A stretch of 64,000 nt of DNA from Chitinophaga eiseniae (GTDB taxonomy: Bacteria; Bacteroidota; Bacteroidia; Chitinophagales; Chitinophagaceae), in NCBI RefSeq assembly GCF_900167135.1, contig NZ_FUWZ01000004.1:124001-188000 (forward strand), written 5' to 3'. The notes under the pieces were generated by a model. It did not search any database, was not told the origin of the DNA, and worked only from the letters and a program-made list of their open reading frames with translations. The position numbers were made by a program, and so were the translations under genes. Numbering within the stretch: the stretch's first letter is position 1; the number at the start of each line of letters is the position of its first letter. Positions 25,901 through 34,430 of the stretch are shown here, in pieces.

Positions 25901-26265
25901 TCTTTTTTTTGTACTTTTTCTTCCGGTTTGGCCTGTACTTTTTGCCCTTCCTGCGCTTTAGCCTGTACTTTTTTAGGGTCTTTATGTTTAGCCTGTAGTT
26001 TGCCGTCTTCTTTTTTTGTCTGTATCTTTTTCCCCGCAGGTATTTTGGCGGCCGTTGTTGCCGCGGGCATACGCATTACTTTGTCTGCCATGCTGTCCGC
26101 TTCCTTTTCCGAAGGGTCATTGGGGGAGCCTACTTTGAGCTTGGTTTGTACCGGCGGCATAGCAGGCGCAAAGAAAGGCTTCTCTTCATTTTTCAATGAA
26201 GGCGCGCTTTTGGGGGCCTTTTGTGCGGCAGACGTTTTTGGGGCCGCATCTGCACCTGCTTTCAT
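22906..26265 (-). CDS. DUF4157 eCIS effector with Tde1/Ntox15-like C-terminal nuclease domain
   Basis: This 1119-aa protein has a conserved eCIS N-terminal motif (31-66, FFAPAMPPVQTKLKVG...EKEADSMADKVM), a Lys/Gln/Glu repeat tract built on VQKKEEQ (about 97-160) and a DUF4157 domain (172-262) with metallopeptidase-like HELTH at 251-255. A long hydrophobic/amphipathic helical middle (about 285-830) follows, with an internal duplication around GVNPINGE (319-326) and GTNPITGE (459-466). The C-terminus carries HSAD (1053-1056) followed by GGD and NSYVGSVGSRHR, the HxxD plus GGD plus NS-GS pattern of Ntox15 (Toxin_43) DNases such as Tde1. DUF4157 marks eCIS cargo or loading domains. The nuclease call is by motif and neighbour, not by full alignment. 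An immunity gene follows 4 bp later. Confidence 0.85.
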   Translation of the reverse strand: MKAGADAAPKTSAAQKAPKSAPSLKNEEKPFFAPAMPPVQTKLKVGSPNDPSEKEADSMADKVMRMPAATTAAKIPAGKKIQTKKEDGKLQAKHKDPKKVQAKAQEGQKVQAKPEEKVQKKEEQKIQKKGEQVQKKEEQQVQKKEEQQVQKKEDTTVQRKGEGTPITVTNEIGEGIRQQSAGGFTLSDDTRSFMESRFNADFSNVRIHTGPESAQLNNQLGAKAFTYQNHIFFNNNQYQPEAPAGKQLLAHELTHTIQQGQSVQRSAAAQPAGPMATAMAPQIQRFLGIDIPSWQDVLDWLAEKAYHIPGYRMFTIVIGVNPINGESADRSAANILRAIVEFLPGGHLITEALDKYNVFEKAGSWVEQQLKRFSGLMGEVKSAVSQFMDDLDFLDIILHPVRTWERAVAIFTKPVNDIIDFIKSIFQAIMQFIRDAVLKPLGELAAKAPGFDLLCAVLGTNPITGETVPRNADTLIGGFMKMIGRQDIWDNIKKGNAIQKAFAWFQNAMKGLVTLVTSFPAQFIAMLKSLEVMDFIILPNLFKKVFGVFGSFATAFFNWALNTIFDLLEIIFSVVAPGAMPYLAKARSAFRSILEKPMVFVRHLMNAVKKGFNQFKDRIGTWFKKAIVGWLLGSLEGANIYIPQSFAPKELLKLGLSVFGLTWQNLRVKLVKALGETAVAALETGFDILKTLVTEGPAAAWDKIQDKIEELKAQFFQEVTMYVTVTVVQKAITKLLSSLNPVGAFIQAIIAIYDTIMFVIQKIRQIAQVGLAVVNSIVEIASGNIGKAANAVENVLGGLLKLAISFLANFLGLGKIADKIVAIIKKLRAPVDKAMDKLVDWLVTNGKKLLGKIAQTGVPKDPEERLKVGLQKAQAAANRFAGKKVGKLVLDPLFAAIKVRYGFQSLEAIRQGNKWSIKGVVNPWKVVGTDVEYVDAAVPTDDAVKLDPFPLTFAMQVQTAKTQFDRSALILAVSHHQDYLNSLTVERWINNIDSFKSFTVKEKRTYRDTYREHDLKKKAEAILKDAKSKGIAMKEEDALAIAQAQQSGTHASHSADFILGGDVNVFHSMEVGKYNSYVGSVGSRHRATLEGYSVTLKGKIPKEKQSKIYMNFRFNTVIT

Positions 26266-26284
26266 TCCTTTTTGGTTTAATCGG

Positions 26285-27718
26285 TTATATCCATTCCACC
26301 CAGATCATTTTGTGCGGGGTATAAGGCAACAGTATCATGTTATAGCTCCAGGGAATGTCGGGCAACAGCCATTCATCATAGCTTTCCCGCTCCACCTGCA
26401 GCAGCCAGTTGTCATCGTTTTCCCGGACCGACAGTTTTCCCGGCCGCCGCAGGAAGCTGGACTGCAGCCCTTCCGGGCTGGTATTTTTCAGCGAAGGCCA
26501 GTGGCTGATCACCATGGTAAGCAGACTGGCAGCTTCATCCTGGTGGGCCGGTTCAATAGTAGTCACCCTTTCGATAGTTTGTGACAAGGGAATGCCACAG
26601 AGTATTTTGTTCAGCACCATTTCTTCTTCTCCGATGTCTGTCCGGCCCGTTGCCAGCCATTCCAGCAGGGCGGCGGCATAACCGGGTCGCAGCAATTTCT
26701 TTTCATTGGCAGCTTCACAATATTGCAGGAAACGGCTGATGAAGGGAGACAGTAATACCAGCCCGGCGTTATGTACATAATATCCGTCGGAGAGGGGAGC
26801 GCTGCGGTGTTCTTCCTCCCGAAGGGGACCTGTGTTTGTTTTTTCTTTGGGGGAGATGCCTGCTTGTTGCGCCAGTTGCTCTTGTAACCGGGCCTGTAGC
26901 GGGCCCGGAAGGTACGCTTTCACCAGCGCCTGAAGCTGTGGCGGTGTGACAGGCAGCAGCCTGGTCAGCGCGCCGGCCAGCAGTTTTTCCGCTGCTGGCG
27001 TCGTATGCTCCTGCAGTACTGTTTCGAGTTGCCATTGGCGTATAGCTGTTTCCGTTATATGTCGTGCATCAGGAATATACTGTTGTAACGTGATGACCGC
27101 CGATATTGTAGCAGCATACATATCCGGCGTTATCTGGTGCAGCAGCTGTTGTTGCCAGGCGGCGGAGAACTGTGCTGTCAGCCGTTCGCGCGCCATGGGC
27201 GAAGTACGTAATATATGCAGCAGCTGAATTGTCTGTGGGGAGGAGGCAAAAAAAATGTTGAGCATAACACCCTTCCATTCCGGTATCCTGTCCTGCGACA
27301 CCCACCAGGGATATACGCCATGCAGAAGGAAATGGAAGAGCATTTGCTCAACATTCCGATGATTGGCACTTTGTGCTTCTCTTCTTTCTCTATTTTCTAT
27401 CCTTATTACGTCGAAGGGAGTGGCAGATACTTCCCGGGAAGCGGGTGGTATCTTTTGCGCAAGCGTTGCTTTCAACTGCTGCGCTACAGCGTTTGTAAAC
27501 AACTGCGAGAGATTGTTGCTCCGCAGGTCTTCAACGCTGATACTAAGATAATCAAAAATCAGATCATCTTCTAAAAAATCATAGGGCGCCAGCACTTTTT
27601 CGAGCGCCGGCAGCAACTCATTTTCGCACAGGGCAGCCACCTCACGCTGCAGTTGCAGCGCCTGTGATTCCGGACCGTTGAAGGTCACTTCCACCAGCTG
27701 TTTTTGAATGAGATGCAT
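26285..27718 (-). CDS. eCIS tape measure protein (Afp14-like)
   Basis: A 477-aa protein that starts MHLIQKQLVEVTFNGPESQA and continues with LPALEKVL and LIFDYLSISVED, the conserved N-terminus of the contractile-injection-system tape measure family in Bacteroidetes. A conserved FLLHGVYPWW segment lies near residue 130, and the C-terminus ends LLPDIPWSYNMILLPYTPHKM...VEWI. Tape measure proteins set the tube length. It is placed between the 1084-aa fibre candidate and the effector. Confidence 0.85.
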   Translation of the reverse strand: MHLIQKQLVEVTFNGPESQALQLQREVAALCENELLPALEKVLAPYDFLEDDLIFDYLSISVEDLRSNNLSQLFTNAVAQQLKATLAQKIPPASREVSATPFDVIRIENRERREAQSANHRNVEQMLFHFLLHGVYPWWVSQDRIPEWKGVMLNIFFASSPQTIQLLHILRTSPMARERLTAQFSAAWQQQLLHQITPDMYAATISAVITLQQYIPDARHITETAIRQWQLETVLQEHTTPAAEKLLAGALTRLLPVTPPQLQALVKAYLPGPLQARLQEQLAQQAGISPKEKTNTGPLREEEHRSAPLSDGYYVHNAGLVLLSPFISRFLQYCEAANEKKLLRPGYAAALLEWLATGRTDIGEEEMVLNKILCGIPLSQTIERVTTIEPAHQDEAASLLTMVISHWPSLKNTSPEGLQSSFLRRPGKLSVRENDDNWLLQVERESYDEWLLPDIPWSYNMILLPYTPHKMIWVEWI

Positions 27719-27838
27719 ATTGATCTGATAGTTTTTGGTGATTAATTATCAGTCTCCGAATAATTGAACGGGTCCTGTGGGGTACGCTGTTCCTGTCTGC
27801 AATACCTTTTGCACGGGGAGCCGGATATGAACTATGAT

Positions 27839-30800
27839 TTATGCTCTTCGCACGAGATATTCAGCGTACGCCCAACAGCCGTTTTTGTCGATCGCGATGG
27901 CCCTGATTTTTTCGGGCAACAGGTCTACACTGTCGAGGTGGAATTCAGGCCCCGTGCCGAAGCCGGGTATTCCACCTTCTGCAATCCAGTAAATGGCTTT
28001 AAACTCGCCCGTCACAAAGTAAAAGGTGTCAGTTTCCCGCTTGATAACCAGCGAATCACTCGAGCAGGGTTTCTGAATATTAACGCCTTTGCACCGGTCG
28101 TCAATATTACATCCATATTTAGGCAACCGTGTCTGATTGCTGTTCTGATTGCGGATTTGCAATTGTGCGTCGACACCTGTTTTTGTATAACGGTAATCGT
28201 AATAGTATCCATCGATGTCCATACGTATCCGCAAGTCAAATGACTGGCAAGGGAAAGACGTGATCATGAACTGTCCGCTGAGTTTGGCATCTTTTACCAC
28301 ATACCCGATCTTCAGACTGCCTTTGGCCACTTTATCTATCCGCTGGTTAATGATCTCTGTTACCGCCTTCATGAAATCATGGTAATTCGCGTTTTTGATA
28401 CCACCTACTTGCTGGAGATAGTCGGTGATGTCTTTAACAAACTGTTCGTCCATCAATATCATCCCGTTTTCATCGGTGATAGTGAGGTAAGCCACTTCCA
28501 TGCGGATCAGTTTAGCAGGGAATACTTTCTGTTCCGGCAGCGCCATCCATACCGGATACAGGCATTGGGTGACGAGTCCCTTGCAGGGGAGGTCACAGGG
28601 TGGTTCACAGGTTTTAGCGGGCACCTGAACGGTTACGCTGCCGCCTTTGCTGTCAGTAATAACAACGGTCCCTGACTGATTGCTGCCAAACTGCAGGTCA
28701 AACCGGCTGTTGACGTTGTTGTTATTGGCTTTATAGGGAGGTGTGCCACCCGTAATGAGAAAGTGTACCACCTGCTGGCCATCCTTACATTCGGAGCCGG
28801 TAATATCCACGCCCAGTGGTTGTGCGCTTTCATTGATCGTATACTGGACGGTGCTGCCATCGCCACAACATTGATACGGCAGATAGAAGTCTGCAAACAC
28901 AATACCTTCGGCGATGCTCACCGGTACGCCGGTGGCGAAACCGGCGACGACGCCTCTGCCAAACGGTGGTTTCCGCGTTCCCGATTTGTATTTACCCAGC
29001 ATGGGCTGAAATGTTTTTTCGATGAACTCCCCGGCCTGCGGATCGTTGGCGTCTACCTGTCCCAGCAGGGTGCTGATCACGGACGCTGTTCCCGCATCTG
29101 GCTGATAGAACTTAAAGGCCTGTTCATCCAGCTTGTATTTGTTGGTGACGGCATCCAGGTAAATGAGATCGCCGAAGTACTTTCCGGGTTGCGAGGTGGT
29201 AACGACTTCTCCGTGATACACGATCACAAACGTACCGCCAGTGGGCACGCCGGCTTTATGCTGCAGGCCCGCATGTTTTTCCGCATAGTTGCTAAGCAGG
29301 AACTGTTGCTGCAGTTTCGCCATTCGGTTATTATAGATGTCCAGCAGTTTCACCAGCTCGGACACGTCGCAGGGAATACCGCCGATGGTCAGCGCTTTCA
29401 GCATGACCAGCATGGTCTGGTTGTTGGGCGGCACCGGATCGTTGAGCTGTGCCAGCTTGGTTAGTTTCTTAAATGCTTCGATCGTGGGATGCGTACCTCC
29501 TTTGCAGACAATGTCGGCCTGTATCAGCAGGAATGCGCTTTCGAGATCGGCAAACTGTGCTTCGAAGGTATTGCCCGTCAGGGCATCCGGCTTGTTACCG
29601 GTTTTAACAGCCACAATATCGAAGGGCAACCGGTTGTTATTGATGATGCCCTGCAGGTAGTTCACGACTGACTTGTAGTTTTTGCCCACATGACCTTCTA
29701 TCCGGAAGAAGTTATACGGCTCTATATCATACCGCAGCGGATTTTTTACAAAATCTTCCGTAGCGGGATATTCGATAGCGCGGTATGATAAATTCTGATT
29801 GGCCTTACCGGCTTTGGTGAGATGGTAGTTCCAGTATTCAAACAATTGCCGGTTGTTGCTTTGTTTGTCCTCGCTGTAATAGTGAGGGATGGCTTTGCCT
29901 GACAGAACGCTGCCCAGATAGCTGGGCGTCACCCGCAGATCGCTATTGCTGACGCCGCCGCCGGCGATGATCGTCGGCGCCGCTATTTTCGGGAATGTCA
30001 GCAGCATCATATAAAGGCGGTTGAGCAGCTGCACTATTTCTTCTGTTCGTTGTCCTTCCCGCGCCACTGCAGGTGATGGTGAAAAATAGTGACGATAAGC
30101 GCTGGGGGACGGGGGATTTACGGCCTCCTTCAGGAAGAGATGCCGTGGAAACCACGTGGGGTCGGGGCAGCAGGTGGCCAGTACTGCACCGGATTTGGTC
30201 TTTATCTCGTTGTAGGTGTCTACCAGGTCGCTGACGAAATCAAAATAATACTGATAGTAATATTCCACCGGCAGTTTAATGGTGCTGTCGTTGTCATAAC
30301 TAAAAATAGTGTTGTTCTGAATCAGGTTACCTAATGCTGTGGCATTGCTGTTCAGGAAGGCAAAAGTATCTGACAGCTTTTTCAGATTGGCGAGCACCTT
30401 ATCGATAAAGGCTTTGGTCAGAATGATCTTGTAGGCCCTGATCACGTCCGGGGTGGTATTGAGGGCTGTTTTAGAGACGTCGAAGCGGGGCATCCGGATA
30501 TCCGGTAAGGCAGCCTTGTTAGGATAACCGGGGATGACCGCCTTGATTTTGTCCGCATCGCTTTTGCGTATCAGCAATGGTTGTATGGTGACGCCCACGG
30601 TGGAGCCTTTATCATCACAGGAGTTGGGCAGACAGTTTTTGTTGCCGGTTTTATTCAGTTCCACAAACAGCATCACCACTTTGTCCTGCAGGAAAGGAGT
30701 GTCGAGGTTCCGGGCGGAAGGATCGGGGTTGCTGATAGGGATCTGCGGCAGCAGCTGCCAAAGCGGGTATAAATTGGCGCCCGCATTGTTTTGCAGCACA

Positions 30801-31093
30801 GGGTAAGCTACCTCTTTCGGCAGGGCATAATTCTGCGACGCGGCATATACGAGGTCTGTCTCCTGGATGACGAGGTACCCGGCCGAGGTGACGCCCACCC
30901 CTTTGGTAATGGTCACTGTTTTACCATCTGCCGCGGTAATAGCGTCCAGCCCGCAAATGATACCGATGCCGATCAGATGGCTTCTGGTCAGCCGGGTTTG
31001 TTCATCATTGTACCCGAACAACAGGTTCAGTTGTTCGTTGGTGAGTATCTGGTTCGCCTCAAACTGAGGGTACTTTTGGATGGAAGGTATCAT
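27839..31093 (-). CDS. Large eCIS-associated protein with SprB/PKD-like segments (possible fibre or receptor-binding protein)
   Basis: This 1084-aa protein begins with IQKYPQFEANQILTNEQLNL, then DEQTRLTRSHLIGIGI and CGLDAI, a start shared with other Bacteroidetes CIS-linked proteins. The middle is helical with a Pro/Asn-rich linker. Around residues 765-840 there is an Ig/PKD-like segment with ITGGTPPYK and VVITDSKGGSVTVQVP, the SprB-repeat pattern of Bacteroidetes adhesins. A second such segment (WIAEGGIPGFG...DKNGCWAYAEYLV) forms the C-terminus. Cysteines are frequent in the last third (CEPPCDLPCKG). There is no other tail-fibre (Afp13-like) gene in the locus, so this is the best candidate. 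No enzymatic motif is visible. Confidence 0.75.
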   Translation of the reverse strand: MIPSIQKYPQFEANQILTNEQLNLLFGYNDEQTRLTRSHLIGIGIICGLDAITAADGKTVTITKGVGVTSAGYLVIQETDLVYAASQNYALPKEVAYPVLQNNAGANLYPLWQLLPQIPISNPDPSARNLDTPFLQDKVVMLFVELNKTGNKNCLPNSCDDKGSTVGVTIQPLLIRKSDADKIKAVIPGYPNKAALPDIRMPRFDVSKTALNTTPDVIRAYKIILTKAFIDKVLANLKKLSDTFAFLNSNATALGNLIQNNTIFSYDNDSTIKLPVEYYYQYYFDFVSDLVDTYNEIKTKSGAVLATCCPDPTWFPRHLFLKEAVNPPSPSAYRHYFSPSPAVAREGQRTEEIVQLLNRLYMMLLTFPKIAAPTIIAGGGVSNSDLRVTPSYLGSVLSGKAIPHYYSEDKQSNNRQLFEYWNYHLTKAGKANQNLSYRAIEYPATEDFVKNPLRYDIEPYNFFRIEGHVGKNYKSVVNYLQGIINNNRLPFDIVAVKTGNKPDALTGNTFEAQFADLESAFLLIQADIVCKGGTHPTIEAFKKLTKLAQLNDPVPPNNQTMLVMLKALTIGGIPCDVSELVKLLDIYNNRMAKLQQQFLLSNYAEKHAGLQHKAGVPTGGTFVIVYHGEVVTTSQPGKYFGDLIYLDAVTNKYKLDEQAFKFYQPDAGTASVISTLLGQVDANDPQAGEFIEKTFQPMLGKYKSGTRKPPFGRGVVAGFATGVPVSIAEGIVFADFYLPYQCCGDGSTVQYTINESAQPLGVDITGSECKDGQQVVHFLITGGTPPYKANNNNVNSRFDLQFGSNQSGTVVITDSKGGSVTVQVPAKTCEPPCDLPCKGLVTQCLYPVWMALPEQKVFPAKLIRMEVAYLTITDENGMILMDEQFVKDITDYLQQVGGIKNANYHDFMKAVTEIINQRIDKVAKGSLKIGYVVKDAKLSGQFMITSFPCQSFDLRIRMDIDGYYYDYRYTKTGVDAQLQIRNQNSNQTRLPKYGCNIDDRCKGVNIQKPCSSDSLVIKRETDTFYFVTGEFKAIYWIAEGGIPGFGTGPEFHLDSVDLLPEKIRAIAIDKNGCWAYAEYLVRRA

Positions 31094-31148
31094 AATGATG
31101 ATAATGACTTCTTTGATTTAACAATAGCTTTATCCTGTTCTGCCGGTT

Positions 31149-34100
31149 TTATCCGATGGCGGTGGCGCCAAGCCGGACGGGGTTCACATCATTGCCGTCT
31201 TCGCAGTCGTGCAGCGTTGCCGGCGGGTAGATGCTTTTCAGGGCCGACATCACCTGTATCAGCGTGGCATGTGTTTGCAGCAGTTGTATTTTGTCCGTAT
31301 CGTAAAAAGTGGTGAAAACAGTGTTGACAGGCGTGGTGACGATACCATTGCAGACCGGAGCCACGGCGTTGATCATGGTATCGAAGGCCGCTTTTTGAAG
31401 TCCTCCGGCCAGCTGGGACACTACCCACAGGCGGATGGTTTCTCCATACTGTTCCATCAGGCTGTGCACACAAGGACAGATATCCTGTTGTTGTTTGCCG
31501 GGGTTTGCCTTGAGCAATGCATCTGTCAGTATATTTTCAAGGTAATTGTCTTTTGCGGTGAGTTTGGCGTTGGCGGTCAGCCAGGCGCACCAGGCCAGTT
31601 CCAGCCGGGTGAAGATGAAACAGTCAGTATGTGCGAGCCAGTAATCTACGATCCATATTTTTACTGTCGCCACACCTGCCGGTGTGATACCGGTTACCCC
31701 GTTGACGATGCCGTCTTTCACCTTGTCTTCGAAAAACTGTTCGACTTCGGCTTTTACCGGGAATACATTGTTGCCAGTAGCCAGCGCCTGCCGGTAGGCG
31801 TTGTTCATGGCAGCGATGGCTGCCTGGGCTACGAGACACAGCTGACGCAGCGTCTCTTCATCCCGGGTAGGGGGCAACGGTACCTGCAAGCCCCAGAGCA
31901 GGTCTGTCAGGTCGCACAGCAGCGTATTATCGCAGGCTTTGTTGTCTACCCAGCATATCTTCGGTAAAAGGTGGGCAGGCGTCTCCTGCCGGATGGTTTT
32001 CTCCGCATACCGCCGGTAGTCGATCTTCATGTTTTGCTCCAGCCATCCCGGCATCACGAAAGTGAGGCGGAAAGAGTAGGGGTCGTTATCGTAGCAGGTG
32101 TGACAGCTGCCGTCGAGACAGATGGGCAACAGTGCCTGCCCGGGTATGCGGGGCCGCAGCAGCAGATGTTCTATGATAACGAAGCTGGTAGCGGCGTCTA
32201 TGTTAAGCAGGCTGTTAAGTCGCCGTTGCAATCCTGCGATATTCCCGGGAGTACAGGGGGCGATGATGCTGTAGTCGATCGCACGGGCACGGTTGTAACT
32301 GGCTTCCGGATAGTTGCTGAGGAAGTCTGTTTTTAGTTGCAACAGTGCTGTCTGCATGGCGGTTTGTTCGGCCGGAATGCTGCTATATCGGGCCAGCGCA
32401 TATTCGCTGAAGCTTTCTGCAAACCGCGCCAGCAGATGGTCGAGAAAACGGTTGCGCCTCGTCAGTCCGCCATTGGGCGGTTCAGTGAGCGCTTGCAACG
32501 ACGGGGGAGTGAGACCGTTATAGAGCGCTGTAACACCTTTGATGTCGCTGTCGGACAGCCAGTGCGTAAAATAGCTTTGCAACTGGCTGCTGTCTACCAG
32601 GAACAGATCACCGGCATGTTGGAGTTGTGCGAGATAGTTGACCAGCAGTTGTTCGAAAAACAACAGGTAGGTTTTGAGCTGCCGTGCCTGTGCCTTGCGC
32701 AGTGCGGGTTCGGTATCTGAAAGCCCGAATTCGCCGATGCCATAGGTAAGCGGATAGGAGTATTGTACCGGGTAATAATCCTCCATGTTCCTGATGGTGG
32801 CGGCAGGTATTTCCAGTTCGTTGCTGATACCTGTGGCTTTGAGGTATTCGTTGCTGCTGCGCAGCTCCTGCAAAATGCTATTCAGCTCTGCTTCGCTGGC
32901 GGCGAGGAAGGGAAGTCCGTTTTTATAAAAAAGGAATTTACTGCGCTGTACGTATAGCCGTGGCTGATGATCCGGCGTTATGGGCAGTATCCAGGGCTGG
33001 CTATGGTAAATTACCTCTCCGCGATCATCGTAGCTGGTCATCAGGAAATTGGTGATGCTCACCACTTCCGGTATATCCATGATGAGATTGATCATGTCTG
33101 AGGCATGTATCTCCTGTTTGATGTCCGTTTTGTCCAGGTCTTCATTTTTGATAAACCCGTTGTGTAGTCTTGGCCCGTTGAATATTTCCGTAATGTCGGT
33201 ATCTTCTTTCAGTAGCTGTGCCAGTGAATATATCGGGATATTGGGGTTCAGGTATTGTTCTATTCTTACCATGATCTCCGCCTGTACCTTTTCGATGTCC
33301 GCGTCCGGTGTCAACTCCGCGTCCATGCAGATGCTGACGTCTTCCATGGGTACGAGAGAGATGTGACAGAAAGCCTCGTCCAGGTTACGGTGTGCGTTCA
33401 GGTTGGCCCTGGTGGCGTTGATCAGTGCATGTGTTTTTTCCAGCCCGTTTTTATAAGTGCTGATAATGCCTGGTACCTGTTGCAGGGCGCTGGTGATATC
33501 TGCTACCGCCAGGGCGCCGGCGTCGGAAAAGGACAGATATATGTTCAGCACAGCGTTATTGAAGGTGATGACCACGGCATTGCTGAGCGTCAGTTGCAGA
33601 TCGATGAAGATAGCGCGCTGCATGGTTTTGGACAGGTTACTGTCGGTGACGGGCGTACCGTTGTTGTCCACCATTTTGTTCAACGCTACCGTGGTGACCG
33701 TGATGGTGTTGTCTATCAGATCTTTCCAGTCGTTCCATTTTTTGAGGATGTCTTCGTAGGCGGGCAAGCGGAGCTCTATGGTAGCGCGGCTGCTGCCGTA
33801 GGTCAGGGTTTGGTACACCCTGCCATCGTTGATGTCGCCAAATACGGGATCGTCATCGAGGGCAATCTGCACATCGTACAGCCCTTTGATATTTACTTTT
33901 TCAAAAGCCTGTTTCCCGTCGGGCGTATGACTTTTATACGTCAGCTGCCCGTTTTTTTCATCGGCATAGATCTCTGTTTCGCAGTTGCAGTCGTCGGCGC
34001 ATTCATCAATGGTTCCTGTAGCGGTGGTATCATCGCAGCTGCAGTGGCGGGGCGCCAGCCAGGCGTTGTGGATGCCTTCCTGATCGATCATGAGCTTACG

Positions 34101-34412
34101 GTAGTCGTTGATCGTCAGCGGGTTCATCGTCAGGATTTCGTGGGCCGGGAAAAAAGCCTGTTTGTGCAGTTGGCTTTTGTCCATGTAGGCAGCGAAGAGG
34201 TCAGCTGTCGGGAAGCCGGTACGGTAGGCCAGGTCCGTGATGGCAAAGCACAGCAGCTCCAGTGTGGTGATACCCGGATCGTGAAGGTTGTAGTCTGTCC
34301 AGAACCGGCTGCCCAGCTGCTGGATGTATTGCATGCCCTGTTGCCGCAGGAAGTTGAAGTCTTCCGGTGGTTTCAGTTTGCTATTGCGGAGTATGACGCG
34401 CTGTTTTTCCAT
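31149..34412 (-). CDS. Large eCIS baseplate protein (Afp12-position)
   Basis: A 1087-aa protein with the N-terminal block GSRFWTDYNLHDPGITTLEL, then LCFAITDLAYRTGFP, characteristic of CIS baseplate proteins encoded next to baseplate J in Bacteroidetes. A Cys/Asp-rich insertion (SCDDTTATG...CADDCNC) at about residues 120-145 may bind metal (inference). It lies 18 bp downstream of the baseplate-J gene and 55 bp upstream of the fibre candidate. By position it corresponds to Afp12/Pvc12, and it is large for that role. Confidence 0.8.
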   Translation of the reverse strand: MEKQRVILRNSKLKPPEDFNFLRQQGMQYIQQLGSRFWTDYNLHDPGITTLELLCFAITDLAYRTGFPTADLFAAYMDKSQLHKQAFFPAHEILTMNPLTINDYRKLMIDQEGIHNAWLAPRHCSCDDTTATGTIDECADDCNCETEIYADEKNGQLTYKSHTPDGKQAFEKVNIKGLYDVQIALDDDPVFGDINDGRVYQTLTYGSSRATIELRLPAYEDILKKWNDWKDLIDNTITVTTVALNKMVDNNGTPVTDSNLSKTMQRAIFIDLQLTLSNAVVITFNNAVLNIYLSFSDAGALAVADITSALQQVPGIISTYKNGLEKTHALINATRANLNAHRNLDEAFCHISLVPMEDVSICMDAELTPDADIEKVQAEIMVRIEQYLNPNIPIYSLAQLLKEDTDITEIFNGPRLHNGFIKNEDLDKTDIKQEIHASDMINLIMDIPEVVSITNFLMTSYDDRGEVIYHSQPWILPITPDHQPRLYVQRSKFLFYKNGLPFLAASEAELNSILQELRSSNEYLKATGISNELEIPAATIRNMEDYYPVQYSYPLTYGIGEFGLSDTEPALRKAQARQLKTYLLFFEQLLVNYLAQLQHAGDLFLVDSSQLQSYFTHWLSDSDIKGVTALYNGLTPPSLQALTEPPNGGLTRRNRFLDHLLARFAESFSEYALARYSSIPAEQTAMQTALLQLKTDFLSNYPEASYNRARAIDYSIIAPCTPGNIAGLQRRLNSLLNIDAATSFVIIEHLLLRPRIPGQALLPICLDGSCHTCYDNDPYSFRLTFVMPGWLEQNMKIDYRRYAEKTIRQETPAHLLPKICWVDNKACDNTLLCDLTDLLWGLQVPLPPTRDEETLRQLCLVAQAAIAAMNNAYRQALATGNNVFPVKAEVEQFFEDKVKDGIVNGVTGITPAGVATVKIWIVDYWLAHTDCFIFTRLELAWCAWLTANAKLTAKDNYLENILTDALLKANPGKQQQDICPCVHSLMEQYGETIRLWVVSQLAGGLQKAAFDTMINAVAPVCNGIVTTPVNTVFTTFYDTDKIQLLQTHATLIQVMSALKSIYPPATLHDCEDGNDVNPVRLGATAIG

Positions 34413-34430
34413 GATAGAATGACTTATGCT

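Noticed and set aside
25780..25980. CRISPR array or minisatellite
   Set aside because: The repeats are in frame, code for a Lys/Gln/Glu tract, and have no unique spacers.
27764..28243. 159-aa plus-strand ORF at the tape measure / fibre junction
   Set aside because: Antisense to the C-terminus of the 1084-aa protein with no domain; the downstream coding frame on the minus strand is well supported.
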